Below, in pieces: positions 28,662 through 37,807 of a stretch of 64,000 nt of DNA. Positions within the stretch are counted from its first letter, which is position 1. The number at the start of each line of letters is the position of its first letter. The stretch is from Kitasatospora sp. CB01950. Lineage in GTDB: Bacteria > Actinomycetota > Actinomycetes > Streptomycetales > Streptomycetaceae. Made by a program: the position numbers and the translations under genes. The notes beneath the pieces are model-generated. The model worked only from the letters and a program-made list of their open reading frames with translations, had not been told where the DNA came from and made no database searches. The stretch spans positions 517,974 through 581,973 of the forward strand of contig NZ_LISX01000001.1 of assembly GCF_001905465.1 (NCBI RefSeq), in the 5' to 3' direction.

Positions 28662-31600
28662 TCAGGCGCGTCCGGCGGCGTTGGCCCGACGGCCCAGCAG
28701 GCTGCGGGCGGCGCCCCGCAGGACGGCGTAGCCGCGGGACTCGGCAGCCCGGTCGATGCCGAACAGCCGGTTGTGACGGATGTGCAGCAGCGACATCAGG
28801 GCCTCGTCGCGGTCGGCCTCCGGTGCGGCGAGCACCAGCCGGCCGTACGCGCGCGGGGCGGGGGAGTCCGTCCAGACGGCGGCCAGGGCGGGCACGCCGA
28901 GGAGTTCGGCGGCGTGCCGGGCGGCGTCGCCGGGGCGGATCAGCCGGTCGGTCAGGGCGCGGTGGCGCTGGTAGAGCTGGTGGTCGGGGGTCTTCTCCAG
29001 CAGGTGGTCGACCCAGCCGCACCAGTCCCAGTCGCCGAGCGAGTCCAGCAGCACGGCGTGGCCGACGGCGGCCAGCACCTCGTCCGGCACCGCGGCCGCC
29101 CCCGCCCGCCGGGCCTGCAGCTGGACGATCGCCGACCGGCTGTCCGTCAGGAACAGTTCCTCGGCGGCCCGCAGCGCGTCCGGCCCGAGGTAGCGGTCGG
29201 TCTCCGGCCGGTACACGTCCAGCGCCATGGTGCGCAGCGCACCGGTGTCGATCAGCCGCCGGACGTGCCGGCCGAGGGTCGGCAGGACGCGTTCGGCGAG
29301 GACGGCCGGGTCGCCGTGCAGGCGCAGCCGCAGGTGCGGTTCGGGGTCGCGGTAGCGCAGGAAGAACCAGCGGTCGACGTCGCCCTCGACGTCGGCGAGC
29401 AGCCGTGGCAGGTGCTCGGCCAGCAGCGTCTCGTGCGCGGACGGGTCGGCGTACAGCTTCGCGAACAGCCAGTCCTCGCCGGGCAGATGGACGCGCGTCG
29501 GGGCCGGCCGCGGCGCGGAGCGGGCGATCGGCCGGCGGGCGTCGGAGGCCGGCTCCGGTGTCGGGGCGCGGAACAGCGGGACGACGATCTCGGTGCTGTG
29601 CCCGTGGTTCCAGCCGAGCCCGGCGCCGTCCGCGGTGAGGTCCTGGACGAGCTGGAACCTCGGTTCGGGGGCGGTGAGTTCGGCGCGCAACAGCTCGGCG
29701 TCCCAGCTCTCCCGCAGGTCGATCGGGAACATCCGGTCGTTGCTGGCGATCTGCAGCCGGTCGGGCACCCGGTAGCGTTCGCGCCACTGCCGCAGGCCCT
29801 CGGCCCAGGCGGCCGGCCCGGCGGTGCGGGCGGCGTCGCGCAGACGGCGGCCGGGCAGCCAGCGGCGCGGCGCGGCGAGCACCCGGCCGTGGCGGACGGC
29901 GGGCAGGTACGGCAGGGTGTCCAGCCCGGCCCAGTCCCAGCCGGACCACACCCGGGGGCGGGCCGCGACCAGATCGGACAGGAAACGGGCGACCGGCGGG
30001 GCCTGGGCGTCCAGGGCGAGCATGTGCGGGAAGACCGGCACCACCGGACGGCCCGACCCGGGGTGCAGCAGGCGCAGCCCGTCCTCGCCGGCGGCGACCA
30101 GCAGGGTGCGCCAGTCCAGGCAGTGCGGGTCGCCGCGGTCGGCGGGCACCCCGATCGGCAGGCGGTGCGGCAGCAGCTGCGGGACCTGGACGATGTTCAG
30201 CGACCGCGGGTCGCGCGGGGCCAGCTCGACCTGGACGGGCAGCACGTCGTCCCCGGCGGGCCCGGCGGCGAGCGCGGCCAGGCCGTCGGTCAGGCCGGTC
30301 AGCTCGGCGAACCGGCCGGCGGTGGCGCCCGCCGTCCAAGAACCGATGTGCGGGCTGCCGAGCAGCAGGAACTCGCCGCGGTCGATCGCGGCGGTGGAGT
30401 CGGCGAGCAGCTGGAAGCAGAGCTCCAGGGTGCGCGGCGGGCGGGTGCTGCCCGGGGTGTGGCCGGCGGCGTCGGCGAGGCGGGCGATGTCGGCGTCGTC
30501 CAGCACCACGTCCCGGCCGGACATGACGGCCTGCTGGACGAGTTCGGCGACGGCGTTGCGGCGCGGCCGGTCGGCGTCGTCGCCGGGCCCGGACCGGGAG
30601 TGCGCGGGCAGCGCGCCGCCGTACTCGGGCGGCAGGCCGAGGCCGCGGTGCGGGTCGGCCAGGTCGCCCAGCGGGACGGCGCTCGCGGTGCCGTAGTGCT
30701 CGATGAACCGGTCACGGTAGTCGCGCAGGTGCTCCAGGGTGGTCCACTCGGGCGTGATCGCCCAGATCGCCTCGGCGTACCGGCGCACCTCCTCGCCGAC
30801 CGCCTCCGGCAGCACCAGGTCGGCGGGCATCCGCAGATCGACCTGGACGGGCGGCCGCTCGCCGGCCCGATCGGCCGGGTCCAGCCTCCGGACCTCGCCC
30901 AGCAGGGCCCGCCAGGACGCCAGGCCCTCGCCGGGACGGTCGCGTTCGTGGACGGCCGCGGCCGCGCGGACGGCCCGCAGGCCCTCGGCGGCGCCCGGCA
31001 CCGCCCCGTCCACGGCGGCCTCGATCCGGGACAGCAGCGCGTCGTCGACCCGGTGCGGGGTCAGCGAGGTGAGCAGGAAACCGTGCTGGACCAGCCCGGC
31101 CAGCACCGCGTCGATCCGTTCGGCGGACAGCTGCGGGAAGCGCCCCGCCAGGTCGTCCAGCAGCGCGCCGTAGCCGACCGGCCGGGCCGTCAGCTCCCGC
31201 ACCCGGGCGACCAGCGCGTTGTCGCGCACCGAGATCTCGCGTTCGCCGGTGTGCCGCAGCAGCCGGCCGTCGCGCAGCACGGACAGGTCGTCCAGCACCA
31301 CCTCGACCCGGCGGCGCACCTCCGGCACGGCCATCCAGGCCAGCACCCGGCGGTGCAGCCAGCCGCCGTCCAGCCGCACCCGGACCCGGGCATCCCCGGT
31401 CGGCGAGGACTTCGCGGCGGCCCCGAACGTCGCCCGGCCGACCCCCGCGAACAGGCCGAACGGCGTCGGCCGACCGCCCGAACGGCGGGCGTAGCGCGTC
31501 AGGGTGCGGGCGGCGCTGACGGTCCGCTTGCGGCCCAGCGCCGCCGCGCCGTCGGGCTCGCCCAGGCGCTGCAGGCTGAGCGCGAGGCTGCCGCTGGCGA

Positions 31601-31760
31601 CCTCGACGGCCTGCCGCAGCAGCGGGTCCCCGGCCAGCCGGCGCACCCCCGGCACCGGGTCGTCCGGGTCGATCCGGGCCTCGCCGCCCGTCCGGGGCGT
31701 ACTGGCCATCCGCACCAGCACCGGCTCGCGGATCTCGAACAGGTCCTGCTCTGCGCGCAC
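28662..31760 (-). CDS. lanB: class I lanthipeptide dehydratase (LanB)
   Basis: 1032 residues from GTG 31760, ten bases after GAGGGG; a TTG at 31778 overlaps that site and is less likely. It carries both parts of a full-length LanB: the glutamylation domain, with RPTPFGLFAGVG near 85, and a C-terminal elimination domain, with RWFFLRYRDPEPHLRLRLHG near 770. LanB uses glutamyl-tRNA to activate Ser/Thr, then eliminates glutamate to give dehydroalanine/dehydrobutyrine. Its substrate is expected to be the 49-residue peptide encoded just upstream. No transporter or protease gene is in the locus. Confidence 0.92.
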   Translation of the reverse strand: MRAEQDLFEIREPVLVRMASTPRTGGEARIDPDDPVPGVRRLAGDPLLRQAVEVASGSLALSLQRLGEPDGAAALGRKRTVSAARTLTRYARRSGGRPTPFGLFAGVGRATFGAAAKSSPTGDARVRVRLDGGWLHRRVLAWMAVPEVRRRVEVVLDDLSVLRDGRLLRHTGEREISVRDNALVARVRELTARPVGYGALLDDLAGRFPQLSAERIDAVLAGLVQHGFLLTSLTPHRVDDALLSRIEAAVDGAVPGAAEGLRAVRAAAAVHERDRPGEGLASWRALLGEVRRLDPADRAGERPPVQVDLRMPADLVLPEAVGEEVRRYAEAIWAITPEWTTLEHLRDYRDRFIEHYGTASAVPLGDLADPHRGLGLPPEYGGALPAHSRSGPGDDADRPRRNAVAELVQQAVMSGRDVVLDDADIARLADAAGHTPGSTRPPRTLELCFQLLADSTAAIDRGEFLLLGSPHIGSWTAGATAGRFAELTGLTDGLAALAAGPAGDDVLPVQVELAPRDPRSLNIVQVPQLLPHRLPIGVPADRGDPHCLDWRTLLVAAGEDGLRLLHPGSGRPVVPVFPHMLALDAQAPPVARFLSDLVAARPRVWSGWDWAGLDTLPYLPAVRHGRVLAAPRRWLPGRRLRDAARTAGPAAWAEGLRQWRERYRVPDRLQIASNDRMFPIDLRESWDAELLRAELTAPEPRFQLVQDLTADGAGLGWNHGHSTEIVVPLFRAPTPEPASDARRPIARSAPRPAPTRVHLPGEDWLFAKLYADPSAHETLLAEHLPRLLADVEGDVDRWFFLRYRDPEPHLRLRLHGDPAVLAERVLPTLGRHVRRLIDTGALRTMALDVYRPETDRYLGPDALRAAEELFLTDSRSAIVQLQARRAGAAAVPDEVLAAVGHAVLLDSLGDWDWCGWVDHLLEKTPDHQLYQRHRALTDRLIRPGDAARHAAELLGVPALAAVWTDSPAPRAYGRLVLAAPEADRDEALMSLLHIRHNRLFGIDRAAESRGYAVLRGAARSLLGRRANAAGRA

Positions 31761-31807
31761 GTTCGTGGTGCCCCTCAAGGTCGGATACAGCGGCTGGGAG
31801 ACGAAGA

Positions 31808-31839
31808 GACGCGGGGCGGGCCGCAGCCCGCCCCGCGTC
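31808..31839 (-). terminator. attenuator hairpin between lanA and lanB
   Basis: Perfect 13-bp GC-only inverted repeat (GACGCGGGGCGGG at 31808-31820, partner 31827-31839), six-base loop, no T-run. It lies between the precursor and dehydratase genes and could cause partial termination, giving more precursor mRNA than enzyme mRNA, or protect the lanA 3' end. Confidence 0.75.
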
Positions 31840-31859
31840 GGTGCTTCACCGACGTGACG

Positions 31860-32009
31860 TCAGCAGCAGACCGGGCAGCGGGTGCCGATCGCGTAGCTGC
31901 TGGGCGAGGTGTAGGTGCCCTGGCCGAACGCCTGGGTCTCCTCCGAGACCTCCGCGATGCGCAGGTCGAGGTCGAGGTCGGTGTCCTGAACGAGAATCTC
32001 GTTACGCAT
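31860..32009 (-). CDS. lanA: lanthipeptide precursor peptide
   Basis: 49 residues from ATG 32009, with GGAGGGG just upstream. The leader contains TDLDLDLRIAEVSEE, resembling the F(N/D)LD/FxLD recognition box read by LanB. The C-terminal part, GTYTSPSSYAIGTRCPVCC or slightly shorter, has three Cys at positions 44, 48 and 49 and six Ser/Thr before them, enough for up to three rings. The paired C-terminal Cys-Cys recalls the CSFCC end of microbisporicin, but the rest differs. The cleavage point cannot be set from sequence. Confidence 0.88.
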   Translation of the reverse strand: MRNEILVQDTDLDLDLRIAEVSEETQAFGQGTYTSPSSYAIGTRCPVCC

Positions 32010-32436
32010 GGTCCCCTCCAGAGGGCTCGTCGGTCCGGCCGGCACGGAGTCCCGGCCGCAGCACCGGCTGTGAACGTTCGTTCGCATTCGGTGCCGGGGC
32101 CAACTTTTTCCCGGCTTCCCACCATGCGGTGAGTGCCGTCCTGGCCAACCTGGCGGCACCTGCCCGCCGCGCGATCGCCGGACGCCCCCGCGACCCGCGC
32201 GACCTGCGGCTCGCCGTTCGTCGTGCCACCGAACAGTCCTGGCCGGGACGGTGCGCACGCCGTCCATTTCCGATCGGCCCTTCGGCGGCCAGGTTTCAGC
32301 AGCGAAATCCGTGAACACTGCTGCTCCCGCGCGGTGGGAATGATCCCTCTGGGGCTCGTGGGGCAGGAGTCCATGACACGTTCGACGGGCGTTCACCGTT
32401 TTGACTCAAACTTTGCCGCCGACGGCCGAGAAACGA
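32010..32436. other. intergenic region upstream of lanA
   Basis: About 430 bases between lanA and the ClC gene, no credible gene. It must contain the lanA promoter. A palindromic GAACGTTC lies at 32072-32079, but no -10/-35 pair or regulator site can be assigned with confidence. Confidence 0.45.
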
Positions 32437-33783
32437 TCAGCCGACCGCCCCGGACCCACCTGCCCGACCCTCCGGAGCCTCCGCCGCCACCCGGTGTACG
32501 AACGTCGCCGTCAGGAACGCCACCACCGCGCAGACGATCACCAACGGCATCGAATCCGCCGCCTGATCACCCAGCAACGACGACGCCAGCACCGTGCTCG
32601 TCACCGGCAACCGCGTCACCGCCGCACTGCTCGCCGCCAACCCCGCCGCCAACCCCGCCGCCACCCCCAACCCCGGCAACCCGCCCACCGCCACCCCCAG
32701 CGCCGCCCCCAACAACACCGCCGGAAAGATCGGCCCACCCCGCAACGACCCCAGCGCCACCCCCCAACCCAGCCCCTTGAACACCACCAACGCCACCAAC
32801 GCCCCCACCGGCCACGCCTGCGGATCCGCCGCCAACTGCCCCAACGTCGCCTGCCCCGACAGCGCCGCCTCCTCCGGCGACCGGCCCGTCACCACCGCGT
32901 ACCCCGCCACACACAACCCCACCAGCACTGCGCAGATCACCGTCCGTGCCGCCGTCCGCTGCGCCGTGAACGCCGCGAACCGGTGGCCCAGCGTCTGCCC
33001 CGCGACGATCACCACCGCGATCACCACCGCCAACGGCACCCCCCACAGGAAATCCGCCGCATCCGGCAGCGACGCCTTCGGCACCGACGGCAGCGTCAAC
33101 GCCCCGATCGTCAGCCCCGTCCAGTGCCCGAACCCCGTGAACACCAGCGCGCCCACCCCCGACGACAGCAGGCACGGCAACAGCAGCAACGTCAGCTGCG
33201 GCCCGCCCAGACCCGCCGCCTCGATCATCATCACCGCCGCCACCAGCGGACTCCCGAAGATCGTCGAGATCGCCGCCGTCGACCCCGCCGCACCCAGCAT
33301 CGGCGCCAGCCGCGGGCTCGCCGCCCGCCGCGCCCGCCCCACCGTCAGCAACGCCAGCCCACTGCCCACCGCCATCAACGGCGCCTCCGGACCCAGCACC
33401 GCACCCAACGGCAACGCCGCCAACGCCGCCAGCACCACCGACGGCACCTCCACCGGCAACGTCGGCGGCCCACCCATCCCGTGCACCGGCACATGCCCGC
33501 CCCGCCCCGGCATCCGGGTCACGATCGGCGCCAGCAACAGACCCGCCAACGCCAACGCCGGCAGCGGCCACCACCACGGCGCCCGCCCGTACCCCAGCGC
33601 CTCCGGCGCCGACTCCCACACCCAGTGCTGCAACTCGTGCTCCAGGCCGACGAAGCCGAACGCCGCCAACGAGACCGGCACCCCCACCAGCGCGGACACC
33701 AGCAGCAGCCGCCCGTAACCCGGACTGCGGAGCAGCGCACGAATCCCCGGCGCCGAGTCCGGGCCGGCGGCCTGCTCTGCCAT
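32437..33783 (-). CDS. ClC-type chloride channel or H+/Cl- antiporter
   Basis: 448 residues from ATG 33783 (GGGAG upstream), with 10-12 hydrophobic helices. The helix N-terminus LGPEAPLMAVGSGLAL corresponds to the GxExP motif that carries the gating Glu of ClC antiporters, and the two-fold repeat is seen in LSSGVGALVFTG and GPIFPAVLLGAALG. There are no CBS domains. It could work in pH or anion balance. It is divergent from a small hypothetical gene and not clearly tied to the lan locus. Confidence 0.85.
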   Translation of the reverse strand: MAEQAAGPDSAPGIRALLRSPGYGRLLLVSALVGVPVSLAAFGFVGLEHELQHWVWESAPEALGYGRAPWWWPLPALALAGLLLAPIVTRMPGRGGHVPVHGMGGPPTLPVEVPSVVLAALAALPLGAVLGPEAPLMAVGSGLALLTVGRARRAASPRLAPMLGAAGSTAAISTIFGSPLVAAVMMIEAAGLGGPQLTLLLLPCLLSSGVGALVFTGFGHWTGLTIGALTLPSVPKASLPDAADFLWGVPLAVVIAVVIVAGQTLGHRFAAFTAQRTAARTVICAVLVGLCVAGYAVVTGRSPEEAALSGQATLGQLAADPQAWPVGALVALVVFKGLGWGVALGSLRGGPIFPAVLLGAALGVAVGGLPGLGVAAGLAAGLAASSAAVTRLPVTSTVLASSLLGDQAADSMPLVIVCAVVAFLTATFVHRVAAEAPEGRAGGSGAVG

Positions 33784-33967
33784 CTGCGCTCCCTGCCTCG
33801 CCCGGACACACGTCCTCCGACCGTCCTGCGGCCCGGCCGCCCCGGCCAGCCGGGCGCGCCGAACGGGCGAGACCCCGCTCGCGCGGGGAGCCCGCTCGCC
33901 GCGCCGGTCGTACCGTGGACCGAGGGGGCAGCCACCCGGGGGGACCGACCGACCCGAGGAGAACGCG

Positions 33968-34192
33968 ATGCCCGGCTCCATGACCATCGGCCACACCGAC
34001 GCACTCGTGATGCTCAGCCACCAGGACGCGGAACGGCTCTCCGCCGTCCTGTCCGGACTCTCCCGCCTCGCCGCGACGGGACAACTCCCCGCCCCCGCGA
34101 CCGCCGCCCTCTCCGGCGGCGACCCCCCGGACCGCGCGGAACTCGCCACCTGGTGCCACAACCTCTCGGAGTACCTGCGCGATCACCTCTGA
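33968..34192 (+). CDS. small hypothetical protein
   Basis: 74 residues, ATG 33968 after GAGGAG. It is predicted to be mostly helical (DALVMLSHQDAERLSAVLSGLSRLAATG and a C-terminal CHNLSEYLRDHL). No family is recognised and no signal or membrane segment is seen. Good ribosome binding site and codon usage support it as a real gene. It diverges from the ClC gene. Confidence 0.65.
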   Translation: MPGSMTIGHTDALVMLSHQDAERLSAVLSGLSRLAATGQLPAPATAALSGGDPPDRAELATWCHNLSEYLRDHL

Positions 34193-34273
34193 GACCGGCA
34201 GACCAGCGGGCGCGAGCCCCGGGGGGAGCGCAGCTTTCGCCCCCGGTTTCGCGCCCGCGCATCCTCTCCCCGG

Positions 34274-34279
34274 TAGGTT
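34274..34279 (+). promoter_or_regulatory. -10 box of a leaderless promoter
   Basis: TAGGTT seven bases before the ATG at 34287, no ribosome binding site between. Confidence 0.45.
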
Positions 34280-34286
34280 TGGGCCC

Positions 34287-34838
34287 ATGGAGCTGTCGTG
34301 GGTGACCGTGGACACGCCGTTGCCGAGTGGGGCGATGAAGTTCGGGGTGACGGCGGACGGCGTGGCGGCGGCGACGTACGCGGGGGACGTGTTCGCGGGG
34401 CGTCCGGTCGGAGTGCCGGAGTGCGAGGACGCCCGCAAGCGGTCGCTGGTGGAGAACCGGGTGGGCGAGTACTTCGCAGGCGAGCGGCGGGAGTTGGGGC
34501 TTCCGATCGACTGGCGTTTCGCGACCGGCCCCCATCTGACCGTCCTGCGCTGCCTGTTGACCGAGGTCGGCTACGGCAGAAGCATCACCTACGGCGAACT
34601 CGCCGCCCGCAGCGGGGTGTTCGAGGGTCAAGCCGAACCGGGGATCCCCGCCCGGACGGTGGGCCAGATGATGGGCGCCAACCCGCTGCCGCTGCTGGTG
34701 CCGTGCCATCGGGTGGTCGCGGCCGACGGCCTGGGCGGTTTCGGCGGCGCGTGGCACGGGGTGGAGGTGAAGCGGTGGCTGCTCACCCTGGAGGGCGTCC
34801 TGCCGCCGACCCTGGACTGGTCCGGGCCGGCGGACTGA
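34287..34838 (+). CDS. ogt: methylated-DNA-protein-cysteine methyltransferase (Ogt/MGMT)
   Basis: 183 residues. The active-site motif LVPCHRVV is near 146, with the alkyl-accepting Cys, followed by GLGGFGG and a C-terminal KRWLLTLEG helix. The upstream part has YGELAARSG, the recognition-helix region that inserts into DNA. It removes O6-alkyl groups from guanine by irreversible transfer to its Cys. A monocistronic repair gene, probably on a leaderless mRNA. Confidence 0.93.
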   Translation: MELSWVTVDTPLPSGAMKFGVTADGVAAATYAGDVFAGRPVGVPECEDARKRSLVENRVGEYFAGERRELGLPIDWRFATGPHLTVLRCLLTEVGYGRSITYGELAARSGVFEGQAEPGIPARTVGQMMGANPLPLLVPCHRVVAADGLGGFGGAWHGVEVKRWLLTLEGVLPPTLDWSGPAD

Positions 34839-34853
34839 ACCGCCGTCCGCGGC

Positions 34854-35927
34854 TCAGCGGGTGAGCAGACCGTCGATCCGCTCCAGCGCGGGCGCCGCGG
34901 CCTGTCGCGGCAGGATCGCCTGGATGCCCGACACCAGGGTGTAGTCCCCGAGCGCGAGTTCGTCCACCGCGGGCAGCAACGGCCGTTCGCCGAGCGCGAG
35001 TTCGAGCGCGGCGGCGGGCAGGTTCAGCCCGCAGAGCCGCAGTTGGTGAAGCCCGCCGGACGGCCGCGTGTTGATGTCGAGCACCACGGGCCGACCGCCC
35101 GGCTCGTGCCGGAACTGGACGTTGGAGACGTGCCCGACGCCGAACCGTTCGACCAGCCGGCGGGCCGGCTCCAGGTAGCAGGGGCCGACGGTGAAGCTCC
35201 GGCGCCGGCCCTGCTTGGTGCGGCCGACGGCGGCCAGCAGCCGCCCGTCCTGGTCGGCGAGGCAGTCCACCGACACCTCGGGGCCGTTCAGGTAGGGCAT
35301 CACCAGCAGGTCGGCGGGCGCGGTGGAACCCCTCAACGCGGCCAGCACCAGGTCGAGTTGGACCCTGGCGTCGACGTACCCGGCGAGTCGGCGGAGGTTG
35401 AACGGTTCGCGGGTGAGGATCCGGAAGCCCTCGCCGCCCGCGCCGCTGGCCGGCTTCAGGCAGGCGGTCGCGCCGGTGGCCTCGATCTCCTCGACGGCGA
35501 CCAGCAGTTGGGCCGCCGTGTCGGCGTGCCGCCACAGCGGGGTGGGCAGGCCGGCGGCGTCGAGGGCGCGGTAGCCCTCCGCCTTGCTGTCGAACAGGGC
35601 GATCGCGGACGCGGGCGGGCAGATCAGCGCGGTGCCGAGCGCCTCGAACTCCCGGCGCCGCAGCGATATCGCCAACTGGTGCAGGCGGGGGAGGAAAACG
35701 TCCACCGCGTGCCGGGCGCAGAATTCCAGCGCGAATTCCACGTAGTCCTCGGCGGAGAGCCCGTCCGGTTCCAGCAGCCCGAGGTCGGCGGCGGCGAGCA
35801 CCGGCGAGTCGGGGTCGACGTGGGTGGCCAGGACGTGCACCGGGCGCGGCGCGGACCGCAGCAACTCGATGAAGAACACGTTCTCGGCGTAGGTGCGGTT
35901 CAGCCAGACGCGGACGGGCGCGGTCAA
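34854..35927 (-). CDS. ATP-grasp enzyme
   Basis: 357 residues when started at TTG 35927, seven bases after GGGGAGA; a TTG at 35957 has no good ribosome binding site. The N-terminal Rossmann-like part ([22 protein letters not shown]) is followed by an ATP-grasp core: [28 protein letters not shown] (phosphate loop), [17 protein letters not shown], and metal ligands in [22 protein letters not shown]. It resembles carbamoyl-phosphate-synthase-type or amino-acid ligases; the substrate is unknown. It diverges from the encapsulin gene, which may mean a shared promoter region. Confidence 0.8.
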   Translation of the reverse strand: MTAPVRVWLNRTYAENVFFIELLRSAPRPVHVLATHVDPDSPVLAAADLGLLEPDGLSAEDYVEFALEFCARHAVDVFLPRLHQLAISLRRREFEALGTALICPPASAIALFDSKAEGYRALDAAGLPTPLWRHADTAAQLLVAVEEIEATGATACLKPASGAGGEGFRILTREPFNLRRLAGYVDARVQLDLVLAALRGSTAPADLLVMPYLNGPEVSVDCLADQDGRLLAAVGRTKQGRRRSFTVGPCYLEPARRLVERFGVGHVSNVQFRHEPGGRPVVLDINTRPSGGLHQLRLCGLNLPAAALELALGERPLLPAVDELALGDYTLVSGIQAILPRQAAAPALERIDGLLTR

Positions 35928-36287
35928 GAGAGGTCTCCCCGGAGAAGGGCGTGCCAATGGGAGGTCGTCACCGACCGGTTCGCCTGCGCTGAGGCGGCGC
36001 TCACCTGCGGTGTGGGGGCCACCTTAGCGCTGTTCCGGAGCGATTCGAACAGTGGGGCGGTGAGCTGCGCGGACACCTCGAAACCGGGTGTCCGGAAGGG
36101 GTGTTGGGGGCGCGTGGAAGCCCACCGGGAGGCTCGCGCGGGTCGAACGATGATCGATCCAGTGCGCTGGTCGCACTATTCGGCTCGCACACCTGAATCA
36201 CCCGCACGAGTGATTGCCGGAGCACCTGATCGACCGTCAGCATGGTTGCCGCCAACCGCCGTCGAAGCGATCACGAGGCCCTCGGAA
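35928..36287. other. divergent intergenic region between ATP-grasp and encapsulin genes
   Basis: About 360 bases. Two inverted repeats may be operators: GGACACC/GGTGTCC at 36071-36093 and AATCAC/GTGATT at 36196-36215 with an eight-base spacer. No gene is supported. The promoters of both flanking genes must lie here. Confidence 0.5.
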
Positions 36288-37694
36288 ATGACGACCGAAA
36301 CCACCGCCGGAACTCCCCAGACGAGGCCGCAGAGCAGCCTCTCGGTGGCGGCCGCCAAGAACCTCGCGTCGACCACCAAGTCGGCCCCGCAGATGCAGGA
36401 GATCAGCAACCGCTGGCTGCTGCGCGCCCTGCCCTGGGTCGAGGTCGACGGCGGCACCTACCGGATCAACCGGCGACTGTCGTACGCGGTCGGCCGCGGC
36501 CGGGTCGGCTTCGCGCAGACCGGCCGCCAGGTCCAGGTCGTCCCGCCCACGCTGCGCGAAGTACCGGTGCTGCGCGGCTTCGAGGACGACGAGCTGCTCA
36601 CCGAGCTGGCCGGCCGTTTCGTCCAGCGGGACTTCGCCGCAGGCGAGTTGCTGATCGAGCAGGGCCGCGAGATCGACGAGGTCTACCTGGTCGCGCACGG
36701 CAAGGTCGACAAGATCGGCACCGGCCGGTACGGCGACGCCACCGTGCTCGGCACCTTCGCCGACGGCGACCACATCGGCGACGAGGCGCTCACCGTCGCG
36801 GACCGCCGCTGGCCCTACAGCGTCAAGGCCGCCACCGCCGGCACCGTCATGGTGCTGTCCTGGCCCGCGTTCCAGGAGCTCGCGGACCGCTCCCCGGCAC
36901 TGCGCGACCAGATCCTCGCCTTCATCGCGGACTCCCGGCTCCCGCAGAACCGCAAGGGCGAGGCGGAGATCGGCATGTCGGCCGGCCACGAGGGCGAGTA
37001 CGAACTGCCCGGCGCCTTCGTCGACTACGAACTCGCGCCGCGCGAATACGAGTTGAGCGTCGCCCAGACCGTCCTTCGGGTGCACAGCCGGGTCGCCGAC
37101 CTCTACAACAAGCCGATGGACCAGACCGAGCACCAGCTGCGGCTGACCGTCGAGGCGCTGCGTGAACGCCAGGAGCACGAGCTGGTCAACAACCCGGAGT
37201 TCGGCCTGCTGGCCAACGCCGAGTACAGCCAGCGGATCCAGACCCACTCCGGCCCGCCCACCCCCGACGACATGGACGAGCTGCTCTGCCGCCGCCGCAG
37301 CACCAAGTTCTACCTCGCCCACCCGAAGGCGATCGCCGCCTTCGGCCGCGAGTGCAGCCGCCGCGGCCTGTACCCGGAGACGGTGCAGGTGGACGGCAAG
37401 ACGGTGCCGACCTGGCGCGGCGTCCCGATCTACACCTGCAACAAGATCCCGGTGGTGAACGGCTCCACCTCGATCCTGGCGATGCGTGTCGGCGACGACA
37501 ACCAGGGCGTGATCGGCCTGCGCCCCGGCAAGCTGCCCGACGAGGTCGAGCCCGGGCTGAACGTCCGCTTCATGGGGATCGACGAGAAGGCGGTCGTCTC
37601 CTACCTGGTCAGCGCCTACTACTCGGCGGCGATCCTCGTCCCGGACGCCATCGGCGTGCTGGAGAACGTGGACGTCGACAACTGGCACGACTGA
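36288..37694 (+). CDS. family 2B encapsulin shell protein with cyclic-nucleotide-binding-like insert
   Basis: 468 residues from ATG 36288 (GAGG nine bases before). The N-terminal arm is disordered ([16 protein letters not shown]), then [24 protein letters not shown] is the family 2 encapsulin opening. About residues 90-220 are a Crp/Fnr-like cyclic-nucleotide-binding domain ([29 protein letters not shown]), the insertion that defines family 2B. The rest is HK97-type shell, ending with [14 protein letters not shown] and [18 protein letters not shown]. Such proteins self-assemble into icosahedral compartments around an enzyme, here most likely the polyprenyl transferase encoded next. Confidence 0.93.
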   Translation: MTTETTAGTPQTRPQSSLSVAAAKNLASTTKSAPQMQEISNRWLLRALPWVEVDGGTYRINRRLSYAVGRGRVGFAQTGRQVQVVPPTLREVPVLRGFEDDELLTELAGRFVQRDFAAGELLIEQGREIDEVYLVAHGKVDKIGTGRYGDATVLGTFADGDHIGDEALTVADRRWPYSVKAATAGTVMVLSWPAFQELADRSPALRDQILAFIADSRLPQNRKGEAEIGMSAGHEGEYELPGAFVDYELAPREYELSVAQTVLRVHSRVADLYNKPMDQTEHQLRLTVEALRERQEHELVNNPEFGLLANAEYSQRIQTHSGPPTPDDMDELLCRRRSTKFYLAHPKAIAAFGRECSRRGLYPETVQVDGKTVPTWRGVPIYTCNKIPVVNGSTSILAMRVGDDNQGVIGLRPGKLPDEVEPGLNVRFMGIDEKAVVSYLVSAYYSAAILVPDAIGVLENVDVDNWHD

Positions 37695-37807
37695 CCGCGC
37701 GGCGGGCCCGCCGTCCCGGGCCCGCCCCGCCCACCGCCCCGGCACTCGGCCGGCGCGGAGATCCGCCCCGCCCCGCACCCGGGGCGGCCCCAGGGGGAGG
37801 ACTCACC

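Noticed and set aside
32401..32430. TTGACT promoter-like sequence on the plus strand
   Set aside because: No -10 box at the right distance and no plus-strand gene follows; the region is just past the ClC stop.
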